Assembly: GCA_021648125.1 (NCBI GenBank)
Contig: JAKITK010000021.1
Span: 1-45,452, forward strand
DNA length: 45,452 nt
Origin: Lysobacterales bacterium
GTDB taxonomy: Bacteria; Pseudomonadota; Gammaproteobacteria; Xanthomonadales; SZUA-36
Direction of reading: 5' to 3'
The position numbers and the translations under genes were made by a program. Within the stretch, counting starts at the first letter, position 1. Every line of letters starts with the position of its first letter. The notes below the pieces were generated by a model. That model saw nothing but the letters and a program-made list of their open reading frames with translations. It did not search any database and was not told the origin of the DNA. Of the stretch, positions 1 to 8,400 are shown piece by piece.

Positions 1-280
1 TCCATTGCCAGTCTTTATTAAGAATATGCCGCCAGTAGAACTGCAATCCCAGGCGGTCAATTTTAACCGTGCTCCAGGAATGACTGTCGACTAAAGCGGC
101 AAAATAGTCTTTTAAGTTATCCACTGTCAGGTCTTCTGGAAGACAATCAAAATGCGCAACCACGCGAGGTACAGCACGTGAATAAGCATCAATGGTTTTT
201 TCAGCTTTACCCTGTAACTTAAGACATTTCAACAGTTGCTGGTAGTGTTTTTCAAAGCGCTCTTTCTCTATTTTATTCAT
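1..280 (-). CDS. Tyrosine recombinase/integrase, N-terminal part (cut by window edge)
   Basis: The first 93 residues read MNKIEKERFEKHYQQLL then a core-binding (SAM-like) domain with KTIDAYSRAV and the stretch SHSWSTVKIDRLGLQFYWRH. This wording matches the tyrosine recombinases that travel beside IS91-family transposases rather than IntI integron integrases. The catalytic R-H-R-Y domain lies outside the window. The start is supported by AGAGGAA about 8 nt upstream of ATG at 280. It is divergent from the attC site and DUF4238 cassette that follow, which superficially mimics an integron intI layout. The family call comes from memory of related proteins; the IS boundary is not visible. Confidence 0.75.
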   Translation of the reverse strand, partial: MNKIEKERFEKHYQQLLKCLKLQGKAEKTIDAYSRAVPRVVAHFDCLPEDLTVDNLKDYFAALVDSHSWSTVKIDRLGLQFYWRHILNKDWQW

Positions 281-368
281 GCTACAATTTCCTCTAAATA
301 TCACCCGGAATTGGGTTTGGAAATTATACGTATCTTGATGCATGGGGTTTCTGCCGCAACGCGGCTTC

Positions 369-461
369 GTTCAACAAATCGTTTCACTGGACGCGTTTAG
401 ACTTGGGGCTCGATTTCGCGAAAAGTTTAATCATGCGCGCCAGTGAACTCAACCGTTAAGC
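369..461 (+). other. Integron attC recombination site
   Basis: The left core GTTCAAC (369-375) fits RYYYAAC and the right core GTTAAGC (455-461) fits GTTRRRY. Inside them TTCACTGG-A-CGCG pairs with CGCGCCAGTGAA, leaving one extrahelical A on the left arm as in true attC sites. The spacers between outer and inner arms do not pair, also typical. The total of 93 bp is within the attC range. Orientation puts a lost cassette to the left and a new cassette beginning at 455, which agrees with the plus-strand gene at 493. A small hairpin (GCCGC-AAC-GCGGC, 353-365) lies just upstream. Confidence 0.8.
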
Positions 462-492
462 ATAAAAAGAAAGAACGTAGACACAATGAAGA

Positions 493-643
493 ATGGCAAC
501 AAATAAAAATCAGCACTTTGTCCCACGATGTTATCTTAAAGCGTTTTCGAAAGATGGCGAAGGTTTGGCTATAAACCTGTTTAATATCGGCAGGAAAAGG
601 TTGATTCAAAATGCACCACTAAAACATCAATGTTCAAAAAATC
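493..643 (+). pseudogene. DUF4238 gene, 5' fragment (integron cassette gene)
   Basis: The translation begins MATNKNQHFVPRCYLKAFS, the characteristic start of DUF4238 proteins (NQHxVPRxYLxxF). That family is normally 250 residues or more, but here the homology stops after about 50 residues. The frame then runs into duplicated DNA and antisense cytochrome sequence, so the nominal open frame to 822 is an artefact. The ATG lies 32 nt after the attC cleavage point, a normal position for a cassette gene. DUF4238 function is unknown. Confidence 0.7.
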
Positions 644-805
644 ATGACAGGGCAGGCAGGTATCAATCTGTTAAAGCGTTTTCGAAAGATGGCGAAGGTT
701 TGGCTATAAATCTGTTTAATATCGGCAGGAGAAGGTTGATTCAAAATGCACCACTAAAACATCAATGTTCAAAAAATCATGACAGGACAGGCAGGTATCA
801 ATCTG
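536..805. repeat. Two tandem copies of a 135-bp unit
   Basis: Positions 536-670 and 671-805 are near-identical tandem copies, differing at only a few bases such as aaacctg/aaatctg, aggaaaagg/aggagaagg and agggcagg/aggacagg. The unit spans the junction between the truncated DUF4238 sequence and the antisense cytochrome remnant, so the duplication happened after these two were joined. 135 is a multiple of 3, so the plus frame stays open. Confidence 0.9.
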
Positions 806-853
806 TTCTTGACAAATCATGACAGGACAGGCAGGTATCAATCTGTTCTTGAC
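774..853. repeat. Two tandem copies of a 40-bp unit
   Basis: Positions 774-813 and 814-853 are identical 40-mers beginning aaatcatgacaggacagg. On the minus strand each encodes a heme-binding motif, EQIDTCLSCHD. Forty is not a multiple of three, so the duplication shifts the cytochrome frame. Confidence 0.9.
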
Positions 854-1128
854 GACTGGCAACATCCTTACCACGGCCGAATGTGGCCAGGGCCGGAAAT
901 CCTTTACCCCCGTGTGCCCGGGATACATGGAAACTGCCCGGTCCACGGCATGACTCACAACCCTGTGAAGGTACCGGTGAATCTGGAGAGTTCAGTTTGC
1001 CATGAGCACTGGCTGCCATCGCGCGTGCATGGTTTCGCCGGAATGGCAGCTAAGGCACACTTTGCTGCCCTCTAGGGTGTAGCTGGGTGAGTGAACATTT
1101 CCCAGGCAAGTAAACTCGGGCAATGGTC
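774..1128 (-). pseudogene. Multiheme c-type cytochrome remnant (DmsE-like)
   Basis: Minus-strand translation in several frames gives cytochrome segments in the right order: KVCLSCHSGE (CXXCH at 1043-1057), then SAHGK, GCESC-R-GPG (945-959, the heme His replaced by Arg), GGKGFPALATFG, and EQIDTCLSCHD (819-833, repeated at 779-793). A further copy of the last motif (CLPCHD) is at 644-658. The layout SAHG / CESCHGPG / TFG / CLSCH is that of decaheme DmsE-type cytochromes of anaerobic respiration. The frame shifts between 1057 and 959 and again between 833 and 793, and the His ligand is lost in one motif. It is therefore dead. Confidence 0.7.
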
Positions 1129-1163
1129 GAACCTTTGGCTAACTTTGCCCTGCAAGTGATCGA

Positions 1164-1191
1164 AGAGGATCCCTAAATCTAGGGCGCCTCT
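1164..1191. repeat. Imperfect palindrome, possible IS end or terminator
   Basis: AGAGGATCCCTA and TAGGGCGCCTCT form a 12-bp stem interrupted by a two-base mismatch, with a 4-nt loop. There is no T tract on either side. It closes the degraded region and could be a residual mobile-element end; no family is assigned. Confidence 0.4.
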
Positions 1192-1271
1192 GATCTATGC
1201 ATGAATAAAACACAGGCTAGCTATACTAAATGCGCTAAAATCCACCATTAACCTAATTTTGGAGCCCCAGA

Positions 1272-2159
1272 ATGTCAGTTCGCCTATTACCTTTAGTATT
1301 TACTGCTGCCCTGCTGCTTAGTGCTTGTTCCAAGCAGACTAAAACTATCGAGCTACCCGCTAATTACCGGGTGAGCTCAAGTGATTTGAAGCTCACACTA
1401 GAAATTGTTAGCAAGCTTGAACAGCAACTACCCAGCGAAGATATTTTGGTGGTTTTTGATATTGATAACACCTTACTGGCTATGAACACCCAGCTGGGTT
1501 CTGACCAGTGGTATGACTGGCAAAGCGCCATGCAGAAGGCAGATAAATGCGACCCTAGGTTGGTACGCAATCGCTTGGCAAGTCAGGGCGCACTGTTCTT
1601 TTCCGGCTCTATGCGCCCAACTCAAAATGATGCCGCAGCGGTCGTAAAAAAACTACAGCAACAAGGCACTACGGTAATGGCAGCGACTGCCAGAGGCTGG
1701 ACTTTTGTGTTGCCAACTATGCGTGAACTACGCCGTAATCAAATGGATTTCAGAGCCACAGCACCAGGTCCTGTGAATGGCTATGGGGAGTTTCAAGCAG
1801 CAAGCGCTGTACGCCCACTGCTATACAAAGATGGGGTGTATATGCTTGCCGGTCAGCATAAAGGTGATATGTTAATTGAATTGCTGAATAAAATCGGCGG
1901 CACGCTTCCAAAAGCAATAGTGGTAATTGATGATAAAGACTACAACCTCGCTGCTTATGAAGAAACTGCCAAGCGTTTGAACCTAAACTTATACTCTATT
2001 TATTACACTGGAGTGAGTGATTGGGTAGCCAGTTTTAACCCAGAAAAAGTTACCGCAGACTGGCAGCAAGCCCGCCCAGCACTGGAACAACTACAGGCGA
2101 TTTTTGGCAACGATAACTTTAAACTCCCCACAATTGACAGCAAGCTTGAATGCGAATAA
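1272..2159 (+). CDS. HAD-superfamily (DUF2608-like) lipoprotein
   Basis: A 295-residue protein with a lipoprotein signal ending LSAC, with Cys19 as the lipidated residue. HAD motif I is present as VVFDIDNTLLAM (DxDxT nucleophile), followed by an ATARGW segment fitting motif II and a late acidic motif VIDDKDYN. It is probably a periplasmic, membrane-anchored phosphatase-like enzyme; the substrate is unknown. The start is supported by GGAG 9 nt upstream. It overlaps the next gene by 10 nt, so the two are probably co-translated and may act on a common phosphorylated substrate (inference). Confidence 0.8.
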   Translation: MSVRLLPLVFTAALLLSACSKQTKTIELPANYRVSSSDLKLTLEIVSKLEQQLPSEDILVVFDIDNTLLAMNTQLGSDQWYDWQSAMQKADKCDPRLVRNRLASQGALFFSGSMRPTQNDAAAVVKKLQQQGTTVMAATARGWTFVLPTMRELRRNQMDFRATAPGPVNGYGEFQAASAVRPLLYKDGVYMLAGQHKGDMLIELLNKIGGTLPKAIVVIDDKDYNLAAYEETAKRLNLNLYSIYYTGVSDWVASFNPEKVTADWQQARPALEQLQAIFGNDNFKLPTIDSKLECE

Positions 2160-3313
2160 GTCTGGCACTGTTATTTCTGTTGAGTTGCCCGTCACTGGTA
2201 TTGACGGAAAGCCGTGAATTAAAAATAGCGACTTACAATGTCGCCAGTGGCTTGCGAAACGCAGGTGATTTAGAGCAAAAGCTTAGTCAAAAAAACGATC
2301 CAAAACTGATAAAAATAGCCGCAATCATTCAGCATGTTCGGGCTGATATTTTGTTGTTAAATGAATTTGACTACCAGGCTGGAGCGCAACTGGGCAAACT
2401 ATTTCAACAAAACTATTTGTCCCAAGCACAGCTCGGACAAGCGGCAATAGACTACCCATATACTTACAGCAGCTCAGTAAATACTGGCATCAATAGCGGC
2501 CTTGATCTTAATGGTGATGGTAAAACCAATGGTCCGGCTGATGCCTGGGGCTTTGGTTTTTTCCCCGGTCAATATGGGATGCAGGTATTGTCCCGTTACC
2601 CCATCGACACCGCCGCAGTTCGCGGCTTTCAAAAACTAAAATGGGCCAGCATGCCGCAAGCCTTACAACCCATTGACCCAAGCACCAATAAGCCTTGGTA
2701 CTCAACTGAAGTCTGGAACAAATTACGCCTGTCCTCCAAGTCTCACTGGGATATTCCGATAACTATTGCTGGTAAAACTCTGCATTTTTTGGTCATGCAC
2801 CCTACCCCACCGGTCTTTGATGGCCCCGAAGACCGCAATGGCCGCCGTAACCATGATGAAATTCGTTTATTTGCCGATTATATCGAACCAAACAAGTCCG
2901 GCTGGATCATTGACGATAAGGGTCAGGCTGGTGGTCTGAAGGAAAACAGTCTATTTGTAATCGCCGGAGACTTAAATGCCGACCCCGTTGATGGGGATAG
3001 CACAAGGCAGGCTATTGCGCAATTACTTCAGCACCCGGCAATTAATAATAACTGTAGCCCGCAAAGTTCGGGGGCGGTGCTTGATAGTGATAAAAAAGCG
3101 GGCGTAAATCTCAGCCACAAGGGTAATCCGGCCACAGACACTGGGCAATTTAACCCGGCTAAAGTTGGGAATTTACGCCTAGATTATGTGCTTCCGGCGA
3201 AACAGATTATGCTTCATCGCTGTGGCGTATTCTGGCCTAGCGCCGGGCAGGAAGGCGCGGACTGGGTCGGCGCATCCGACCATCATCTGGTGTGGGTCGA
3301 TATTACTCTGTAG
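2150..3313 (+). CDS. Secreted endonuclease/exonuclease/phosphatase (EEP) family protein
   Basis: 387 residues with a signal peptide (MRISLALLFLLSCPSLVLT). The EEP fold landmarks appear in order: IATYNVASG, DILLLNEFD with the metal-binding Glu, FLVMHPTPP, VIAGDLNADP with the catalytic Asp-Asn pair, LDYVLP, and a terminal SDHHLVWVDI with the catalytic Asp-His. It is likely an exported phosphodiesterase or phosphomonoesterase. The start overlaps the upstream HAD lipoprotein gene, pointing to translational coupling. Substrate unknown. Confidence 0.85.
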   Translation: MRISLALLFLLSCPSLVLTESRELKIATYNVASGLRNAGDLEQKLSQKNDPKLIKIAAIIQHVRADILLLNEFDYQAGAQLGKLFQQNYLSQAQLGQAAIDYPYTYSSSVNTGINSGLDLNGDGKTNGPADAWGFGFFPGQYGMQVLSRYPIDTAAVRGFQKLKWASMPQALQPIDPSTNKPWYSTEVWNKLRLSSKSHWDIPITIAGKTLHFLVMHPTPPVFDGPEDRNGRRNHDEIRLFADYIEPNKSGWIIDDKGQAGGLKENSLFVIAGDLNADPVDGDSTRQAIAQLLQHPAINNNCSPQSSGAVLDSDKKAGVNLSHKGNPATDTGQFNPAKVGNLRLDYVLPAKQIMLHRCGVFWPSAGQEGADWVGASDHHLVWVDITL

Positions 3314-3343
3314 CGTTTACGCCACAATCTTGCATGGCTGATC

Positions 3344-5362
3344 TCATTTAATCCCGAATTCCAAATTTCTCAGTTTAGTTATCTGGTCGCGAACTGTACC
3401 GGCTTCTTCAAACTCCAAATTTTCGGCGTGCCGGTACATTCTTTCTTCCAGTTCGGCGACCGCTTTTGCCAATTGTAGCGGATCGCTAACATCATAATCC
3501 AGTTGTGATTCTGCTACTAAGCGCTGCTCGCGTTTCCAGGTATCTTCGGCATGGGCACTTTCCATGATGTCATCAACAAGCTTAACGATGCTTGTAGGGG
3601 TAATGCCATGTTTGAGATTGTGTTCAATTTGTTTTTCCCGGCGTCGGTCGGTTTCAGCGATCGCCCGCTGCATCGAACCGGTGATTTTATCGGCATATAA
3701 AATGGCTCTGCCTTTGACATTCCGAGCAACTCGGCCAATGGTTTGAATCAAAGCGGATTCAGAGCGTAAAAAACCTTCTTTATCGGCATCCAAAATCGCT
3801 ACCAATGATACCTCGGGCATATCTAAACCTTCGCGGAGTAAATTAATGCCAATTAACACATCAAACTCTCCACGCCGGAGGTCGCGGATAATTTCCACCC
3901 GTTCGACAGTATCGATGTCAGAGTGAAGGTAACGAACCTTTACCCCATGCTCACCAAGATATTCAGTTAAGTCTTCCGCCATGCGCTTGGTTAAGGTGGT
4001 AACTAAGATCCGCTCACCCTCAGCTGCACGGATATTAATTTCAGATAACAAATCATCGACCTGAGTCGCAATCGGACGAATTTCTATTTCAGGATCAATT
4101 AATCCCGTTGGGCGGACAACCTGTTCTACCACACGCTCGCCAGAAAGCTCAATTTCATAAGGCCTGGGAGTAGCTGAAACATAAATAGCCTGCGGTGCTC
4201 TTTCTACCCATTCTTCAAACTTTAAGGGTCTATTGTCCAGCGCGGAGGGTAGCCTGAAACCATACATCACCAGGTTTTCCTTGCGCGAACGATCGCCTTT
4301 ATACATCCCGCCAATCTGCGGAACTGCGACATGGCTTTCATCAACAACCAATAAAGCATCATCGGCGAGATAGTCATAAAGCGTCGGCGGTGCTTCGCCC
4401 GGCGCTCTGCCGGTTAAATGCCGGGAGTAGTTTTCAATACCATTGCAATAGCCCAACTCCATCATCATTTCAAGATCATAACGGGTGCGCTGTTCCAGCC
4501 GCTGCAGTTCTACCAGCTTATTGAGTTCGCGTAATTGTTCAAGACGCACACCCAGTTCTTCACTGATGGTATGGGTGGCATCCAGAACCACTTGACGAGG
4601 GGTTACATAGTGAGATTTAGGGTAAATAGTTATCGAGTCAATGCGTTCAATTAACTCACCGGTGAGGGGATCGAAAGCGGTCACATTCTCGACAACTTCA
4701 TCAAACAACTCTACCCGAATAGCCCGGGTTTCCTCATCGCCCGGGAAAATATCAATAACATCACCGCGCACTCGATAAGTTCCACGGCGCAGTTCAAAAT
4801 CATTGCGTGCGTATTGCATTTCCGCCAAACGCCTGAGCACCTGGCGTTGTTCCAGTGGCGCTCCACGGGTTAACGGCAGCACCATGCTTATATACTGTGT
4901 GGGGTCTCCCAGACCATAAATTGCCGAAACCGTTGCCACAATAATGACATCCCGGCGTTCCAACAATGAGCGGGTGGCTGACAAGCGCATTTGTTCGATA
5001 TGCTCATTAATAGAGGCGTCTTTTTCTATGTAAGTGTCGCTGGAGGGCACATAGGCTTCCGGCTGATAGTAGTCATAGTATGAAACAAAGTATTCCACTG
5101 CGTTTTTGGGGAAGTAACTCTTAAATTCACCATAAAGCTGGGCAGCTAGGGTTTTGTTCGGCGCCATTACCAAAGTGGGCCGCTGGACTTGCTCAATGAC
5201 ATTGGCGATTGTGTAGGTTTTTCCCGAGCCGGTCACACCCAATAGGGTTTGATGCTTGGCACCGGCTTTAAGACCACCCACAAGCCCCTTGATCGCCGCT
5301 GGCTGATCACCGGCGGGCTGGTATTTCGAAACCAACTCGAATGGATGTTTCATCTTAGGCAT
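3344..5362 (-). CDS. uvrB: Excinuclease ABC subunit B
   Basis: 672 residues, the usual UvrB length. It shows the N-terminal [17 protein letters not shown], Walker [15 protein letters not shown], the beta-hairpin [22 protein letters not shown], the DESH box [11 protein letters not shown], helicase motif [11 protein letters not shown], and a C-terminal UVR domain ([19 protein letters not shown]) for UvrC binding. It is the damage-verifying helicase of nucleotide excision repair. Starts at 5362 and 5353 are both possible; neither has a strong ribosome-binding site. It lies 17 nt downstream of trxC on the same strand. Confidence 0.98.
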   Translation of the reverse strand: MPKMKHPFELVSKYQPAGDQPAAIKGLVGGLKAGAKHQTLLGVTGSGKTYTIANVIEQVQRPTLVMAPNKTLAAQLYGEFKSYFPKNAVEYFVSYYDYYQPEAYVPSSDTYIEKDASINEHIEQMRLSATRSLLERRDVIIVATVSAIYGLGDPTQYISMVLPLTRGAPLEQRQVLRRLAEMQYARNDFELRRGTYRVRGDVIDIFPGDEETRAIRVELFDEVVENVTAFDPLTGELIERIDSITIYPKSHYVTPRQVVLDATHTISEELGVRLEQLRELNKLVELQRLEQRTRYDLEMMMELGYCNGIENYSRHLTGRAPGEAPPTLYDYLADDALLVVDESHVAVPQIGGMYKGDRSRKENLVMYGFRLPSALDNRPLKFEEWVERAPQAIYVSATPRPYEIELSGERVVEQVVRPTGLIDPEIEIRPIATQVDDLLSEINIRAAEGERILVTTLTKRMAEDLTEYLGEHGVKVRYLHSDIDTVERVEIIRDLRRGEFDVLIGINLLREGLDMPEVSLVAILDADKEGFLRSESALIQTIGRVARNVKGRAILYADKITGSMQRAIAETDRRREKQIEHNLKHGITPTSIVKLVDDIMESAHAEDTWKREQRLVAESQLDYDVSDPLQLAKAVAELEERMYRHAENLEFEEAGTVRDQITKLRNLEFGIK

Positions 5363-5379
5363 TAGTATTTACCCAGCGC

Positions 5380-5814
5380 TTAGAGTTGCGCTTGAATCCA
5401 GTTAACAATTTGTGCAGACTGCATGGCACCCGCCTTGCGGGCAATTTCTTTACCCTTGCGAAAAAGAATAAGTGTGGGGATACTGCGAACATTGAATTTC
5501 GCGCCAATGGCTTGTTCATCTTCGGTGTTTAATTTGGCGAAACGCACCCGTGGCTCCAGTTTATTCGCCGCATCACTATACCAAGGTGCCATGGTCATAC
5601 AAGGCCCGCACCAAGGCGCCCAAAAATCGACCACTACGGGAATATCATTGCGATTAATATGTTGCATGAAATTTCCGGCATTCAAATCTATGGGTTTACC
5701 GGGGAATACCGATTTCCCACATTTTCCGCAACTAGGACCCGCGCCTATCTTGTTTGCAGGAATTCGATTTATGGTATTGCAGTTCGGGCAAACCACATGC
5801 ACGGGCTGGGTCAT
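5380..5814 (-). CDS. trxC: Thioredoxin 2
   Basis: 144 residues. The N-terminal zinc module has two CXXC pairs (VCPNCN and SCGKCGK), followed by a thioredoxin domain with active site WAPWCGPC and the cis-Pro loop RSIPTLILF. This arrangement defines TrxC as opposed to TrxA. It is a cytoplasmic disulfide reductase, oxidative-stress linked in enterobacteria. AGGAGAATTGTA precedes the ATG. It is probably co-transcribed with uvrB. Confidence 0.95.
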   Translation of the reverse strand: MTQPVHVVCPNCNTINRIPANKIGAGPSCGKCGKSVFPGKPIDLNAGNFMQHINRNDIPVVVDFWAPWCGPCMTMAPWYSDAANKLEPRVRFAKLNTEDEQAIGAKFNVRSIPTLILFRKGKEIARKAGAMQSAQIVNWIQAQL

Positions 5815-5986
5815 TACAATTCTCCTAAAGAAACCAATGTTTTATTCAAAAGTGACGATCTTAGACAGGCAAATACTACCAGAAGTTGATACACTTAATT
5901 AATATTAATCGAAGCTTGCTTTATCTTCAGATAAGCCATTAAAAAAACCGACTTAGCTCCAGCAGATAAATTTATTTACCGATATT

Positions 5987-7180
5987 ATGAACATACAAAC
6001 TTCACACCGCGTAGCCCAAGTTAAACCTTCAGCAACTCTCGCCGTGGCAGCTAAAGCCACGGAGTTAAAAGCCTTGGGAAAAAACATCATATCGCTGGGA
6101 ACCGGTGAGCCGGATTTCGATACACCTGAACACATCAAACAGGCGGCCTATGCTGCCATTGCACGGGGTGACACCAAATATACCGCGGTTGGCGGAACCG
6201 TCGAATTACGCCAAGCTGTGGTGAATAAATTCAAATCCGAAAACCGGCTTGAGTTCAACATAAATGAAATTCTGATTTCCGCCGGCGCCAAGCAATGCCT
6301 GTATAACCTCATGCAGGCTATCATTAACATCGGCGATGAAGTTATAGTGCCGGCACCCTACTGGGTTTCCTACCCAGACATGGTGAAGTTAGCGGATGGC
6401 TTTCCCGTTATTATTAATACCACTCTTGAGCAATCCTTTAAAATCAATGCGCGGCAACTTGAAGGCGCTATTACGGATAAAACCCGCCTGCTGATTATCA
6501 ACTCACCAAGCAACCCCACGGGCAAGGTCTACAGCCGAGAAGAACTTCTGGCACTGGGCGAGGTTATCCGCCAGCATCCGCGTATAGCTGTGGTTAGCGA
6601 TGATATATACGAACATATCTATTGGGGAGAACACCAATACCTGACATTACTCAATGTTTGCCCGGATTTGCGTGACCAAGTGATTACCCTGAACGGTGTT
6701 TCCAAGGCCTATTCCATGACCGGTTGGCGCATTGGCTACGCCGCCGGCCCTGAGCACATTATTAAAGAAATGCGTAAAGTACAGGGTCAGAGCACCTCTA
6801 ATCCCTGTTCTATCTCCCAAGCCGCAGCAGTAGCTGCCCTGAATGGCCCACAGGACTATATCCAGATGATGCGCGAGGCTTTTAAAAATCGCCACGACCG
6901 AGTGATTCCTGCTCTGAATAAATTACCCGGGGTAAGCTGTGAGCCGGCTGATGGCGCCTTCTATGCCCTACCTTGTTTTAGTCAGGCAATCGAGAACTTA
7001 CCCGGTATTAGTGATGATGTGGAGTTGGCAGGTTGGTTGCTGGAAAATGCCGATGTTGCGATGGTGCCAGGAAGCGCTTTTGGCGCACCCGGATTCCTCC
7101 GCCTTTCTTATGCGACCAGCATGGAAGATTTGGAAACCGCGATTGCGCGAATAGACAGCGCCTTAAAAAATGCGCTCTAG
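5987..7180 (+). CDS. aspC: Pyridoxal-phosphate aspartate aminotransferase (class I, subgroup Ib-like)
   Basis: 397 residues. Landmarks are SLGTGEPDFDTPEH, the aromatic PAPYWVSYPDMVKLADG, the NSPSNPTGKVYS loop, VVSDDIYEHIYW with the PLP-binding Asp and Tyr, the Schiff-base lysine in NGVSKAYSMTGWRIGYA, and the C-terminal FLRLSYATS with the carboxylate-binding Arg. It transfers the amino group between aspartate and 2-oxoglutarate; subgroup Ib enzymes may also accept prephenate. The gene is divergent from trxC across 172 nt that must hold both promoters. Confidence 0.93.
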   Translation: MNIQTSHRVAQVKPSATLAVAAKATELKALGKNIISLGTGEPDFDTPEHIKQAAYAAIARGDTKYTAVGGTVELRQAVVNKFKSENRLEFNINEILISAGAKQCLYNLMQAIINIGDEVIVPAPYWVSYPDMVKLADGFPVIINTTLEQSFKINARQLEGAITDKTRLLIINSPSNPTGKVYSREELLALGEVIRQHPRIAVVSDDIYEHIYWGEHQYLTLLNVCPDLRDQVITLNGVSKAYSMTGWRIGYAAGPEHIIKEMRKVQGQSTSNPCSISQAAAVAALNGPQDYIQMMREAFKNRHDRVIPALNKLPGVSCEPADGAFYALPCFSQAIENLPGISDDVELAGWLLENADVAMVPGSAFGAPGFLRLSYATSMEDLETAIARIDSALKNAL

Positions 7181-7316
7181 CTGTTAATTAAGACCCGCTC
7201 CAGCTACACAGGTACCCATTGCCTTATTTTGCCGACTTAAACCCCGGCAAATCACCTACAAGCATTGGTGGCATTTGCCTCTGGCTCTGCAGTACCTGCT
7301 ACTGCCAAAATAAGTC

Positions 7317-7865
7317 ATGGATCTGCAGCGGACTAAAAATACATTCAGCGGCTTCACTCTGCTGGAACTCATGGTAAGCATAAGTATTATGGCTATCACC
7401 TTGAGTTTAGGCATTCCCAGCTTCGGCGAATTCATCCAAAATCAACGCCTACGCAGCGAAAACCAACGCCTGCACATAGACTTATTATTCGCCCGTTCAA
7501 TGGCTGTAAATCAGGGTCAGCAAGTTATTATTTGCGCTTCAGCCGGAGGCAATAGCTGTGCCGACACTGGCAACTGGGGTCAAGGCTGGATGATATTTAT
7601 TGACAGTAATAACGACCGTGAATATCAACAGCAGGAACAGCGCCTGCGGATAGCAGCCGCGATGGACTCCCTGCAGGCAAGGTCTTCTATTTATCGCCGT
7701 AAAATTCGCTTTTATCCTGACGGCAGTGCCGCGGGCTCAGCCGCAAAGATTACAATTTGTGATTTCCGTGGCAGAAATTACGCACGCGAGTTAGTCATTG
7801 CCAATAGCGGTAGAGTCCGACAGATTAAGCGGGTAGCTGAAGGTATTAGCCTAAATTGTGGTTGA
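7317..7865 (+). CDS. Minor type IV pseudopilin, FimT/GspH family
   Basis: 182 residues with a prepilin leader cleaved in SG-FTLLELMVSISIMAI; the conserved Glu at +5 of the mature protein is present. A Cys-containing globular domain follows, typical of GspH/FimT (ICASAGGNSCAD, ITICDFRGR). It is probably an assembly-priming minor pilin that may bind DNA, as FimT does in other species. It stands alone, with no other pilin genes near. A hairpin (GGCAAAT/ATTTGCC, 7246-7279) lies between aspC and this gene. Confidence 0.85.
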   Translation: MDLQRTKNTFSGFTLLELMVSISIMAITLSLGIPSFGEFIQNQRLRSENQRLHIDLLFARSMAVNQGQQVIICASAGGNSCADTGNWGQGWMIFIDSNNDREYQQQEQRLRIAAAMDSLQARSSIYRRKIRFYPDGSAAGSAAKITICDFRGRNYARELVIANSGRVRQIKRVAEGISLNCG

Positions 7866-7900
7866 TTCCTGCGAATGCTTAAAAAATACTATATTATTGC

Positions 7901-7929
7901 TTGACGCGATGCCCTTAAACGGGGACAAT
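7901..7929 (+). promoter_or_regulatory. tRNA-Asn promoter
   Basis: TTGACG (7901-7906), a 17-nt spacer and GACAAT (7924-7929), followed by a GC-rich discriminator, TCGCGCC, typical of stable-RNA promoters under stringent control. Confidence 0.65.
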
Positions 7930-7974
7930 ATCGCGCCTTGGAGAGAGTTCGCGTCAGCGTTTCTTTTTAAGTAT

Positions 7975-8051
7975 TCCCCAGTAGCTCAGCTGGTTAGAGC
8001 GGGTGACTGTTAATCACTAGGTCGGCAGTTCGAATCTGTCCTGGGGAGCCA
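7975..8051 (+). tRNA. tRNA-Asn(GTT)
   Basis: Acceptor TCCCCAG (7975-7981) pairs with CTGGGGA (8041-8047), then G and an encoded CCA. The D arm is AGCTCAGCTGGTTAGAGC, the anticodon loop CTGTTAA has GTT at 8009-8011, and the T loop is TTCGAAT. It is a complete, canonical molecule of 77 nt including CCA. Confidence 0.97.
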
Positions 8052-8066
8052 TATTAGCAATACATA

Positions 8067-8103
8067 ACAGAGACTTAGCGAAATTGCTTTGTCTCTGTTT
8101 TTG
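8067..8103 (+). terminator. Intrinsic terminator of tRNA-Asn
   Basis: ACAGAGAC (8067-8074) pairs with GTCTCTGT (8091-8098), with an inner AGC/GCT pair, followed by a T-rich tail. Confidence 0.85.
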
Positions 8104-8109
8104 TTTGTG

Positions 8110-8400
8110 TTGCCGATTCAGTAGTAAATTCAACACTAAACTGGATAACATCAACAACAGACCTCATACGGAATCACACTAGCACCCTATGCGGAACTCC
8201 TTTTTTCAGACTGCAAAGCAAGAAACGCAAGAACTAAGGGAGCTTCAACCTGCCCCTGTCTTGGTTTTATTGTTTTTGGTTTGAATCAGTATCGGAAGGT
8301 AGATGACTAATTTAGCTGGGTAATAACGAGGACTTTAGCCCTCCGAAGTAATCGGAGGGGTAATATCGAGCGAGTATTTCACGAGCACAAAAAGATCAAA
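8110..8400. other. Intergenic, no gene seen
   Basis: No coding signal was found. A perfect 8-bp hairpin CCCTCCGA/TCGGAGGG (8339-8359) lies just beyond the 3' end of the DUF885 gene. It has no T tract, so it may be an RNA-stabilising 3' structure rather than a terminator. Confidence 0.5.

Noticed and set aside
1-461. Complete integron with IntI divergent from its cassettes
   Set aside because: The layout fits, but the recombinase sequence resembles IS91-associated integrases rather than IntI, so only the attC and cassette fragment are called.
779-1075. 98-residue plus-strand open frame
   Set aside because: It is the complement of the cytochrome remnant; the heme motifs on the minus strand explain the sequence better.
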